DNA of 21,969 nucleotides from CAVQGF01 sp045807945 (lineage in GTDB: Bacteria > Acidobacteriota > Terriglobia > Terriglobales > Acidobacteriaceae): assembly GCA_045807945.1 (NCBI GenBank), contig JBJMGI010000098.1, positions 1 to 21,969 of the forward strand. The letters run 5' to 3'. Within the stretch, counting starts at the first letter, position 1; each line of letters opens with the position of its first letter. Shown piece after piece: positions 8,254-14,709 of this stretch. A model generated the notes under the pieces. It was not told the DNA's origin. It searched no databases and saw only the letters and a list, made by a program, of their open reading frames with translations. The translations under genes were made by a program, and so were the position numbers.

Positions 8254-8391
8254 GCAGTTCTCCTCATCGAGCAAAAAGTTTCGGACAAGCGGTCACGCTA
8301 ACATCCCTGTTCCGAGTAGCACAATACATAGGCCCGAAGAAAAACTACTTAGGTGGGATTAGGGCGTTTCGCGTTAGCGACGGCAGCTTAG

Positions 8392-8405
8392 TAGATAATC
8401 AGCGC
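8392..8405 (+). promoter_or_regulatory. possible -10 element of a leaderless transcript
   Basis: TAGATAAT ends six bases before the ATG at 8406, so transcription would start at or next to the start codon. No Shine-Dalgarno precedes that ATG. No good -35 hexamer is seen at the usual spacing, so this is tentative. Confidence 0.25.
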
Positions 8406-9074
8406 ATGAAAGCTTCACGCGTGGCGATCGCGGTGGTGGTTTTAGTCGGAGCCACAGTTGCTTCCTCTGCCCAGAACAATGATCGGCTCACGATCGCGAC
8501 TGATTCCCTTGAAACCTGTGTCGTCGATCAACCCTGCTACCAGCAATTGCGCGCTGGAGCGGCCACTGCGCCATTGCAATGGCGCATCGTGAAGGGCTCG
8601 CTTCCCGAGGGATTGCAGTTGGACGCTCGCTCCGGCGTGATCTCGGGATTCGCGACAACCGCTGCAGAGTATGAGGTGCAGATAGAGGTCAGTGATTCCA
8701 GTAATCCGCCACAAACGGCATCGCGCAGCTTTTCCAGTAAGACTGTCCCTACTCTCGCAATGGATTGGGGAACGCCTCCGACACTGCAAACCACCACGAT
8801 TTCTGGAACGGTAACGGTATCAAACAATGCCGAAAACGTTCTTGATCTCACGGCGATCATCGTGGCGGTGAATGAGAGGGGGAAGGCGTTCGCGCTCGGA
8901 TATCAGCATTTCGATCTACCCGCGAAGAGTACCGAGCTGCGGATCACTTTCTCGTCGCAGCTTCCCGGCGGCCGCTACACCATCCGCGCCGACGCGATCG
9001 GAGAAGTGGCGGCACGTCACAGGATTTATCGCGCGGCCCGCGAGGCGGGGGCATTCCAAGTTCCGGCGCAGTGA
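8406..9074 (+). CDS. secreted Ig-like (He_PIG-type) protein
   Basis: A 222-residue exported protein with a signal peptide ending ATVASSA before QNN (about residue 22). Residues about 48-95 match the putative-Ig (He_PIG) repeat, seen as GSLPEGLQLDARSGVISG followed by YEVQIEVSDSSNPPQ. The remainder (about 110-222) has strand-rich segments (TTTISGTVTVSNN, LDLTAIIVAVNERGK, PGGRYTIRADAIG) and could be a second beta-sandwich. One Cys pair (ETCVVDQPC) may form a disulfide. No catalytic residues are recognised; an adhesive or scaffolding role is a guess. The ATG at 8406 is the only sensible start because it opens the signal peptide, yet no Shine-Dalgarno is visible. It is separated from the next plus-strand gene by 113 bp and may be transcribed with it. 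Confidence 0.78.
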   Translation: MKASRVAIAVVVLVGATVASSAQNNDRLTIATDSLETCVVDQPCYQQLRAGAATAPLQWRIVKGSLPEGLQLDARSGVISGFATTAAEYEVQIEVSDSSNPPQTASRSFSSKTVPTLAMDWGTPPTLQTTTISGTVTVSNNAENVLDLTAIIVAVNERGKAFALGYQHFDLPAKSTELRITFSSQLPGGRYTIRADAIGEVAARHRIYRAAREAGAFQVPAQ

Positions 9075-9150
9075 CGAACGGCGCCTAGGCGGGGATGGGC
9101 GCGACCACTCGTCGTTAATTCGGCGTATGCTTTTCCCGAGTACGTGAATT

Positions 9151-9180
9151 CTCGAGCTGCTTTCTCGCAGCCACTCGAGG
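9151..9180 (+). promoter_or_regulatory. hairpin overlapping the ribosome binding site of the lipoprotein gene
   Basis: CTCGAG-CTGC (9151-9160) can pair with GCAG (9167-9170) and CTCGAG (9174-9179) around TTTCTC, with a three-base bulge. The distal arm contains GAG of the GAGG ribosome binding site (9177-9180) eight bases before the ATG at 9188. Folding would hide the site, so it may tune translation. This is read from complementarity only. Confidence 0.35.
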
Positions 9181-9187
9181 TCCAGCC

Positions 9188-11056
9188 ATGAAACGTTTCC
9201 TGCAGAGCTGTCTGGTCGTGATCGCTGTCGCTGCAATGAGTGCCTGTGGGGGTGGCGACAGCCACTCCAGTCAAGACAATGGAAACAATGGCGGTGATGG
9301 TGGGCCGAGCGGCCCTCCAGTCGTGGCATCGAACGCGCCGTTCTGGACGCAGTGGGGAGCGAACCCGCAACACTCGGGCGCGGTGGCGATCGCGGGACAA
9401 GGCGCAGTCCGTCAACTAGCCGATATTGTCTATGACCAATTTGTCGCGGCTGAGCAGCGCGAGAGCGGGGAAGACCTGCTCGCCCACTACCAGTCACCAA
9501 TCCTCGACGGCAACGACGTCTACTTCACGGTCAAGTCCGGCTCGTACACCGCGTGTTCATCACCGGGCAATTGGCGGAACGGCGAAGCCTGCGGACCGAA
9601 TACATGGCAGACGATGGTATGGAACGAAGCGCGCGATACCTGGGTGAACGGATCGCTTGCCCGGCAGTGGACCTTCGCCAGCGACTGGAAGCCGCCGACA
9701 AACGGCGCTTCGCTCTCCGGATGGGAGCCGGTCTTCCATCCCGTAGACGCCAACAATTTTCTCTATGTCCCGGGCGCTGCTGGAACAATTTGGAAGGTCG
9801 ACAAGACCAGCGGGCAATCGGTCGCGCACATCAATCCATTCTCTGGCGCGGGCATTGATGCACCACACATGTTCGTCGCGGGCCCTCTCTCGGCTGATTC
9901 GCAGGGCAACATTTATTACAACGTGATCCAGCTCGCGAGTCCCACGCCCGACCCGTGGTTGGTGGACTCCGTAAATGCGTGGCTGGTGAAGGTGACGCCC
10001 GCCGACGCCACCAGCACCGTAACGTTTTCCGCATTGTTGCCTGGAGCTCCTGCTGCCGATGGGCAGTGTCCGGGAAGATTCACGGGAGCGAATCCGCTGC
10101 CCTGGCCACCTTCTACCACCGCGGTGCCAGCGACTACCGCATGCGGTTCGCAGAGACCGGGAATCAATATCGCTCCTGCCGTTGCTCCCGACGGAACCAT
10201 TTACACGGTCAGCCGCGCGCATTTGAATCCTCGCGTTGCATATCTGGTGGCGGTGAACCCTGATCTGACTGTGAAGTGGGCTGCTTCATTGCAGTCACGA
10301 TTGCATGACGGTTGCGGTGATATCGTTCCCATCGCGCCGTCTGGAAATCCGAATCAACCAAGCTCCTGCCGCAATGGTGCAACACCCGGCGTAGACCCAA
10401 CCACGAATGATTTCGGTTCGGGGAGCGTGATAGACGAGTCGTCCTCATCACCGACGGTGCTGCCTGACGGCTCGGTGCTCTACGGCGCGATCACGAACTA
10501 CAACGGCGCGCGCGGACACCTCTTCAAGTTCGATTCGGCGGGAAGTTTTCAGGGTGCTTTTAGCTTCGGATGGGATTCAACCCCGGGCGTCTGGCAGCAC
10601 GATGGGACCTACTCGATCATCATTAAAGATAATCACTACGAGACCGGCCTCTACTGCAATTTCAACAATCCGATCTGCCAGACTCTGCCGGATGGCCCTT
10701 ACTACATAACGCAGCTCGATCCGAGCATGAAGATCGAGTGGCAGTTCCGCAGCACAAACACGCAGAGCTGCCATCGTAATGCGGACGGTTCACTGAGCTG
10801 CGTCTCCGACCATCCGAACGGATTCGAATGGTGCATCAACATGCCCGCAGTGGACGCGAACGGAAATGTCTACGCGAACAGCGAAGACGGAAATCTATAT
10901 CTGATTCCGCAAGGCCACTCAGGAGTATTCACGACAGCGAGCAGCGTTCATTTCCTGAACCTCGCCCTGGGCGCGGCCTACACGCCGCTCTCCATCGGTC
11001 CGGATGGGAAGTTATACACGCAGAATGCAGGGCACTTGTTTGTTGTCGGAAATTGA
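9188..11056 (+). CDS. lipoprotein with PQQ-like beta-propeller
   Basis: A 622-residue lipoprotein. The N terminus has a short charged region, a hydrophobic core and the lipobox AMSAC with the lipidated Cys20, followed by a Gly/Asn/Ser-rich tether (about 21-45). The rest shows repeated strand patterns of PQQ-like propellers: SPILDGNDVYFTV, NFLYVPGAAGTIWKVDK, AVAPDGTIYTVS, SPTVLPDGSVLYGAI, AVDANGNVYANSEDGNLYLI and SIGPDGKLYTQ. Many Cys in the inter-blade loops (for example TACSSPG, YCNFNNPIC) suggest disulfides in the mature protein. It probably binds protein or ligand at the cell surface or periplasm; no catalytic or PQQ-contact residues are evident. GAGG eight bases upstream supports the ATG. 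The gene ends eight bases before the end of the convergent 11065-12120 gene with no terminator hairpin between. Confidence 0.82.
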   Translation: MKRFLQSCLVVIAVAAMSACGGGDSHSSQDNGNNGGDGGPSGPPVVASNAPFWTQWGANPQHSGAVAIAGQGAVRQLADIVYDQFVAAEQRESGEDLLAHYQSPILDGNDVYFTVKSGSYTACSSPGNWRNGEACGPNTWQTMVWNEARDTWVNGSLARQWTFASDWKPPTNGASLSGWEPVFHPVDANNFLYVPGAAGTIWKVDKTSGQSVAHINPFSGAGIDAPHMFVAGPLSADSQGNIYYNVIQLASPTPDPWLVDSVNAWLVKVTPADATSTVTFSALLPGAPAADGQCPGRFTGANPLPWPPSTTAVPATTACGSQRPGINIAPAVAPDGTIYTVSRAHLNPRVAYLVAVNPDLTVKWAASLQSRLHDGCGDIVPIAPSGNPNQPSSCRNGATPGVDPTTNDFGSGSVIDESSSSPTVLPDGSVLYGAITNYNGARGHLFKFDSAGSFQGAFSFGWDSTPGVWQHDGTYSIIIKDNHYETGLYCNFNNPICQTLPDGPYYITQLDPSMKIEWQFRSTNTQSCHRNADGSLSCVSDHPNGFEWCINMPAVDANGNVYANSEDGNLYLIPQGHSGVFTTASSVHFLNLALGAAYTPLSIGPDGKLYTQNAGHLFVVGN

Positions 11057-11064
11057 ACAGAACT

Positions 11065-12120
11065 CTAGAGCCCTTTGGAGGGATGCGCACGCGAAGGGTC
11101 GGACTTTGAAGCGTTCGGTGTTAACTTCCTCACCACGAACTCCTGCAGAACATTGATCGCGGCGGTGGTGCCGATGCCGACCGCGGCATTTTCAAAGGTC
11201 AATCCGACTCCACGCTCGTTCTTCGGGTAGTAAGTATTGGAGAGCCCGCTCGCGGCGAGCGCGCCAAGCATCCCAGAATAATTCGGCTGCAAGCGCTTGT
11301 TGTCGCCCCTTGCGATCACGGCACTTGCGACTGCGTGCATGAAGCGCGACCTCTTGCTTCCCGTTCCTCTATAGAAGTACCGAGGATCTTGCTTGAACAG
11401 CGCAGGAAATATCCCGCTGCCGAAAAATGTGCTCGTCACCGAGTCAGCGTACGAGGCTCCGAAGCGTTTTGCGTAGCCCTCGGCGCCTTGTCCGTATCCG
11501 CTGTAATAGTTCTGCCACTGCTCGACTCCCGCAAGCGCTCCGGCGAGTACGAATGAACCCGGGTCGATGCTCTGCTTCCATGCCAGCTGGAATTTTTGTT
11601 TGGAATTCATCGGAGCCGGGTCAGGCAGATAGGTCACGTAAAAATTCGGGACGAAAGCGATCACGCGCTGCTGCTCTTGCTGCTTGATCTGCGCTTGCGC
11701 CACTTCCGCGACGGACGAGCCTACCTGCACCACGACGTTGGCTTCGCCCGCACCCAGCACAGTTGGCGGTGCTTCGAAGGCCTGCCCCGGCTGCAGCATT
11801 CCCGCAAATGTTTTGGGCGCGAAGCTTGCGGCGGTGACTATTACCTGAAAATCTCCCGGCGTGACATTTGCAAACGTGTAGCTGCCATTGCTACCAGTGG
11901 CTACTTCCTGCGGTGGCACTTGATCTTTGCTCGTGAGCCGTACCTTGGCTCCGGAGACTACCGCTCCGCTCGTATCCACCACCGTGCCGTTGATGCTTCC
12001 GGTCATCTGCTGCTGCGCGGCTGCGGTTTGGTCGCCCGCCTGTTGCGTATATGCAATTCCGGGAACGAGCAAGAAGACGACTAAGAAAAAACCCCCGAGG
12101 CGAGCGAGACAAGAAGTCAT
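11065..12120 (-). CDS. secreted carboxypeptidase-regulatory-like domain protein
   Basis: A 351-residue exported protein. Residues 1-25 are a signal peptide (FFLVVFLLVPGIAYT). Residues about 40-115 form a carboxypeptidase-regulatory-like (CarboxypepD_reg) beta-sandwich, seen as SINGTVVDTSGAVVSGAKV and GSNGSYTFANVTPGDFQVIV; in acidobacteria this module often fronts TonB-type surface proteins. The remaining 230 residues are rich in Gly, Ala and aromatic residues (FVPNFYVTYLPDPAPM, DPRYFYRGTGSK, GRG-like turns) and I cannot assign them; no TonB-dependent barrel follows, so it is shorter than that class. The ATG at 12120 is needed for the signal peptide, but no Shine-Dalgarno is visible and only 16 bases separate it from the 3' CCA of the tRNA-Arg. 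Its transcript would therefore have to start in or upstream of the tRNA gene. Confidence 0.78.
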   Translation of the reverse strand: MTSCLARLGGFFLVVFLLVPGIAYTQQAGDQTAAAQQQMTGSINGTVVDTSGAVVSGAKVRLTSKDQVPPQEVATGSNGSYTFANVTPGDFQVIVTAASFAPKTFAGMLQPGQAFEAPPTVLGAGEANVVVQVGSSVAEVAQAQIKQQEQQRVIAFVPNFYVTYLPDPAPMNSKQKFQLAWKQSIDPGSFVLAGALAGVEQWQNYYSGYGQGAEGYAKRFGASYADSVTSTFFGSGIFPALFKQDPRYFYRGTGSKRSRFMHAVASAVIARGDNKRLQPNYSGMLGALAASGLSNTYYPKNERGVGLTFENAAVGIGTTAAINVLQEFVVRKLTPNASKSDPSRAHPSKGL

Positions 12121-12136
12121 AGGGGAGATAGACGTA

Positions 12137-12213
12137 TGGCGCGCCCGGAGAGATTCGAACTCCCGACCTAACGCTCCGGAGGCGTTCGCTCTATCCAGCT
12201 GAGCTACGGGCGC
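12137..12213 (-). tRNA. tRNA-Arg (anticodon CCG), CCA encoded
   Basis: The minus strand folds into a complete cloverleaf of 74 nt plus an encoded CCA. The acceptor stem is GCGCCCG/CGGGCGC, the D arm GCUC-AGCUGGAUA-GAGC, and the anticodon arm AACGC-CUCCGGA-GCGUU with anticodon CCG, reading the Arg codon CGG. The variable loop is AGGUC, and the T arm GGGAG-UUCGAAU-CUCUC contains one G-U pair. The discriminator base is G. All stems are otherwise perfectly paired. Confidence 0.97.
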
Positions 12214-12282
12214 GTAGGTTGATTTTAGCAGTAGTTACGAGTGGTACATCGCTGACTGTCGCCCGGCCGCCGGCCAAGCTGC

Positions 12283-13077
12283 TTACTGCCCCGCGCCCAT
12301 CAAGACCATTGGCATGGTCGGCTTCTCGCTGCCGGGCGCGTCCTCTACAGTCACGGCGAACGCTTTGGCCTCTGTTCCCGGCGGTATCGGCGGATTCATC
12401 ACCATCGCCCCGCCTTTCGCGTCAGGCATAAAGGTTCCCGCGGGCATAGGAGCCGCCCCGCTCATCGGCACCAGCCACAACTCGTACGTCTTCGAGCTCG
12501 GGAGAGGAGCCAGGTTGCTGGCCATGAACAGCAGATGCCCTTTATCACTCTTGTACATTGCTTTGGCCACGGGCTGCGGCGCGCCCTTGGGAGTAGCGAG
12601 CGAAACTTTCTGTACGTCGGGCGACGTCATCATGTAGAGCATCTCACGCGCTTTTTCAGACTCGTGTTCAGTCCGCGCCAGTTCCGCCACAAGCGACTGC
12701 TGCTTCTGCTGCATCTCGGCTTGTTGCTGGCGCAGGTTGGTGTTCTCGCGCCACAAAAATAATCCGAAGATGGCCAGCGCCAAGGACGCAGCGACCGGCG
12801 CGATCGCCCACCAGGGTTTTGCGTGATAAAGGATCATCCGCTGACGTCGCGGCGCGTTCTTCACTGCCGCAAGTAAGCGTTCACGCGAGCGTGCCGGCGG
12901 CGCAGGACCTGCAGCCGACAACGCTAGCAGTGCAGCGTCGCCGCGCAATGATTCCAGTTCGCGACGGCACTCAGCGCATGTCTCCAGATGCTTTTCCACC
13001 CCGGCCGCTTCCGATGCGGGGAGCGAGCCAATGGCGTACAGCGCCAGATCGTCGGCGAATTGTTCGTGCGCTGCCAT
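12283..13077 (-). CDS. RskA-type anti-sigma factor with zinc-binding ZAS domain
   Basis: A 264-residue membrane anti-sigma factor that should bind and silence the ECF sigma factor encoded just upstream. The cytoplasmic N terminus carries the ZAS motif HLETCAEC (His30, Cys34, Cys37) within a helical bundle (1-75). One transmembrane helix spans about 89-109 (AIAPVAASLALAIFGLFLW). A Gln/Glu-rich coiled coil (110-150) and an extracytoplasmic RskA C-terminal domain (about 160-264, with YELWLVPM and FAVTVEDAPGS) follow. Release probably needs regulated proteolysis of the membrane segment, as known for this family. The ATG at 13077 shares its first base with the sigma gene stop (TGATG), indicating translational coupling; a TTG one codon upstream is less likely. 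A regulated stimulus cannot be read from sequence. Confidence 0.92.
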   Translation of the reverse strand: MAAHEQFADDLALYAIGSLPASEAAGVEKHLETCAECRRELESLRGDAALLALSAAGPAPPARSRERLLAAVKNAPRRQRMILYHAKPWWAIAPVAASLALAIFGLFLWRENTNLRQQQAEMQQKQQSLVAELARTEHESEKAREMLYMMTSPDVQKVSLATPKGAPQPVAKAMYKSDKGHLLFMASNLAPLPSSKTYELWLVPMSGAAPMPAGTFMPDAKGGAMVMNPPIPPGTEAKAFAVTVEDAPGSEKPTMPMVLMGAGQ

Positions 13078-13622
13078 CAAGCCATTACCTTTCGTAGAGT
13101 TTGCAGCGCGGTGCGGATGCGCGTCTTCACGGTTCCCAGCGGCTCTCCTGTTCTTGCCGCGACTTCCGTATGCGTGAGCCCTTCAAAAAACGCAAGCCCA
13201 ATCGCTCGCCGCTGTTCCGCCGGCATGCCGGCGAGCGCGCCTCGCACTTTTTCGAGCGCGATCTTGCGCGCGGCGTCGCTTTCGAGATCGATGTCCGCCG
13301 CGACCACCACGTCATCCACGCTGGTTTCAGGACGTCGCTTTCGAAGCGCGTCGATGGAGCGGTTCCGGGCGACCACCGCGAGCCATGCGGCCAAGCTGCC
13401 GCGGTTCGCGTCGAACGCGCTCGGATTGCGCCACAGCTGCATGAATATCTCTTGCATCACGTCCTCAGCTGCGCTCGTGTCGCCCATGACGCGTAGAGCG
13501 ACCGAATACACCATGCTGGAATACCGGTCGTACAGCTGCGCCATCGCATCCTCGCGGCCGTTGCGAATGCCGCTGATGATCGAGCGCTCCGCCTCTCCGG
13601 GTTGAATACGCGCGCTAGCCAA
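13077..13622 (-). CDS. ECF-family RNA polymerase sigma factor (partner of RskA-type anti-sigma)
   Basis: A 181-residue ECF sigma factor. Region 2 (about 27-95) contains YDRYSSMVYSVALRVMG, the core-binding and -10 recognition helices AAEDVMQEIFMQLWRNP, and AWLAVVARNRSIDALRKRR. Region 4 (about 124-178) has the helix-turn-helix LTHTEVAARTGEPLGTVKTR for -35 recognition. No long C-terminal extension is present. The start is TTG at 13622: AAGGA lies six bases upstream and a stop at 13632-13634 rules out longer forms. The next gene, its anti-sigma factor, overlaps by one base. The pair resembles SigK/RskA-type systems that respond to envelope or redox signals. A possible ECF promoter lies in the divergent intergenic region but points away from this gene. 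Confidence 0.95.
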   Translation of the reverse strand: MASARIQPGEAERSIISGIRNGREDAMAQLYDRYSSMVYSVALRVMGDTSAAEDVMQEIFMQLWRNPSAFDANRGSLAAWLAVVARNRSIDALRKRRPETSVDDVVVAADIDLESDAARKIALEKVRGALAGMPAEQRRAIGLAFFEGLTHTEVAARTGEPLGTVKTRIRTALQTLRKVMA

Positions 13623-13684
13623 ACCTCTTCCTTATAAGTACGCTTCCGGCAGTGCTTCCGGATTCCCGTCTGCCAAGACGACAG

Positions 13685-13709
13685 GGAACCATAACAGCCT
13701 GATTCCGTC
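13685..13709 (+). promoter_or_regulatory. ECF-type promoter candidate upstream of the 92-residue protein gene
   Basis: GGAACC (13685-13690) is separated by 15 bases from CGTC (13706-13709), matching the GGAAC...GTC pattern of ECF sigma promoters. It faces the plus-strand gene at 13791 with an untranslated leader of about 75 bases. It lies beside the ECF sigma gene, which makes that sigma factor the obvious candidate reader. Confidence 0.45.
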
Positions 13710-13790
13710 GGAAACAAGTACCTGAGAATGCTGACGATACAACGGAGCGCGCACCATGGTCTTCTAAGTCAGAGTCAATCAGGAGGGGCG

Positions 13791-14069
13791 ATGGAAAACT
13801 GGAAGAAGGCTTTGATCTTCGGCACGCTAGGCGCAGGCGCGGTGTTGTTTGCTACTGGGCGCCGTCCGGCAGGCGCTATTCTGGCCGGCGTTGGGGCAGC
13901 GACTCTGGCTATGGAATATCCGGACAAGTTCCGTCAGTTGTGGGAGCGCGCGCCCGAGTACATGGACCGTGGCAACGAGATGATGGCTGCTATCTCGCGC
14001 ATCGCGCAGCGTCTTGCGGATTTGCCCATCGGGGGCGGAAGCTCCGAGTGGCGCGAGTCCGTGCAGTAG
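13791..14069 (+). CDS. small hypothetical membrane-type protein
   Basis: A 92-residue protein with no function I can assign. Residues 8-40 are rich in Gly and Ala (ALIFGTLGAGAVLFATG, AGAILAGVGAATLAM) and could form one or two short membrane or membrane-associated helices. A polar helix with EYPDKFRQLWERAPEYMDRG and AAISRIAQRLADL follows. The layout suits a small inner-membrane or envelope-associated protein. The start is ATG at 13791, with AGGAGGGG just upstream; a frame extension to 13728 exists but has no ribosome binding site and an unrelated composition. The gene is divergent from the sigma/anti-sigma pair and has an ECF-like promoter, so it may belong to that regulon. It ends six bases before the end of the convergent peptidase gene. 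Confidence 0.7.
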   Translation: MENWKKALIFGTLGAGAVLFATGRRPAGAILAGVGAATLAMEYPDKFRQLWERAPEYMDRGNEMMAAISRIAQRLADLPIGGGSSEWRESVQ

Positions 14070-14075
14070 GATTGC

Positions 14076-14519
14076 TTATTTAGCGGTTGCGAACTTCAGG
14101 AAGAGGGCAGCGCAGGTTTGGCTGCGGCGAAAGACCCGGGCGGCCGCGCGCTCAAAAAAAGAATTCTGGAATGAAATTGTTTTGCCCGCGCGTCGTATCT
14201 CAGTGACATTGCCCAGGAACTCACTTTCATGCACAGCAGCATCGGGCACCGACAGGGAATCCCCTTGCGTGACGATTCGCCCATTCGAATCACGTCTTAC
14301 CATTCGGTGAAGGAACAAACGGCCTTCCCGGTTGAAAGCGATCACATCGCCGGGTTCAGCATCCTGATGATCGGAACGTCGGACCAGCAAATCATCTCCA
14401 GGACGGATGGCGGGCAGCATGCTCGATCCCTGCGCCCGCAGGCGGGTTGATCCGAAACGGCGCAGAACCTCAGCAATTAGGTCAGCCTTTACTCTGTCGC
14501 AATGATCCAGAGTGGCCAT
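14076..14519 (-). CDS. S24/S26-type serine peptidase (SipW-like Ser/His), last gene of putative RiPP operon
   Basis: A 147-residue protease of the signal-peptidase/LexA fold. GSSMLPAIRPGD (31-42) carries the nucleophile Ser33. RLFLHRMVRR places His71 where bacterial signal peptidase I has Lys, as in SipW and eukaryotic/archaeal signal peptidases. TQGDSLSVPDA (84-94) is the conserved GDS box. No strong transmembrane segment is present, unlike housekeeping signal peptidases; the tail TCAALFLKFATAK is at most weakly hydrophobic. The start ATG at 14519 follows the stop of the 57-residue peptide gene by five bases (TAACCGTAATG), implying translational coupling; a GTG at 14582 would overlap the peptide gene and is rejected. 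Its position suggests a role in leader removal or processing of exported products, an inference from context only. Confidence 0.82.
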   Translation of the reverse strand: MATLDHCDRVKADLIAEVLRRFGSTRLRAQGSSMLPAIRPGDDLLVRRSDHQDAEPGDVIAFNREGRLFLHRMVRRDSNGRIVTQGDSLSVPDAAVHESEFLGNVTEIRRAGKTISFQNSFFERAAARVFRRSQTCAALFLKFATAK

Positions 14520-14524
14520 TACGG

Positions 14525-14698
14525 TTAAGAATTTTTCCGGTTCGCGCGACAGGAAGCCTGTGTGCCGCTGATCTTTCCACACGCGAGCGCCATCGTCTCA
14601 AACACTTTTTCGTGTTGAAACGCTGGCTTCTTGTACGGTTTCTTGCCGCGCGCGTTCTCCTCAGCGCGCCCCTTCGGGCTGTTCTTTTCGCGGTTCAT
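14525..14698 (-). CDS. 57-residue putative RiPP precursor peptide
   Basis: A short gene in the 190-bp gap between the second propeller gene and the peptidase. The ATG at 14698 has AAGGG five bases upstream and begins 11 bases after the preceding TAA. Residues 1-24 are highly charged with no signal peptide. KKPYKKPAF (19-27) holds a YxxPxF motif like the leader motifs recognised by PqqD-type RRE domains. KVFETMALACGK (31-42) leads to Cys40 and Cys50 (CX9C), with GKISGTQAS between, and the peptide ends RANRKNS with Ser57. I infer a leader of roughly 1-38 and a core with the two cysteines, modified by the operon's radical SAM enzyme and perhaps the kinase. Neither product nor cleavage site can be read. 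The two alternative explanations are a small ribosome-associated basic protein or chance; tight spacing on both sides argues against chance. Confidence 0.72.
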   Translation of the reverse strand: MNREKNSPKGRAEENARGKKPYKKPAFQHEKVFETMALACGKISGTQASCRANRKNS

Positions 14699-14709
14699 GA
14701 TGACCCTTT

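Noticed and set aside
12137..12213. tRNA-Arg as an integration (att) site of a mobile element
   Set aside because: No duplicate of the tRNA 3' end, integrase gene or composition change was seen on either side within the window.
13728..13790. N-terminal extension of the 92-residue protein
   Set aside because: No ribosome binding site precedes 13728, whereas AGGAGGGG lies directly before the ATG at 13791.
14520..14582. GTG-initiated N-terminal extension of the S24/S26 peptidase
   Set aside because: It would overlap the small peptide gene in another frame, and it adds sequence unlike the family; the ATG at 14519 is placed just after the peptide stop.
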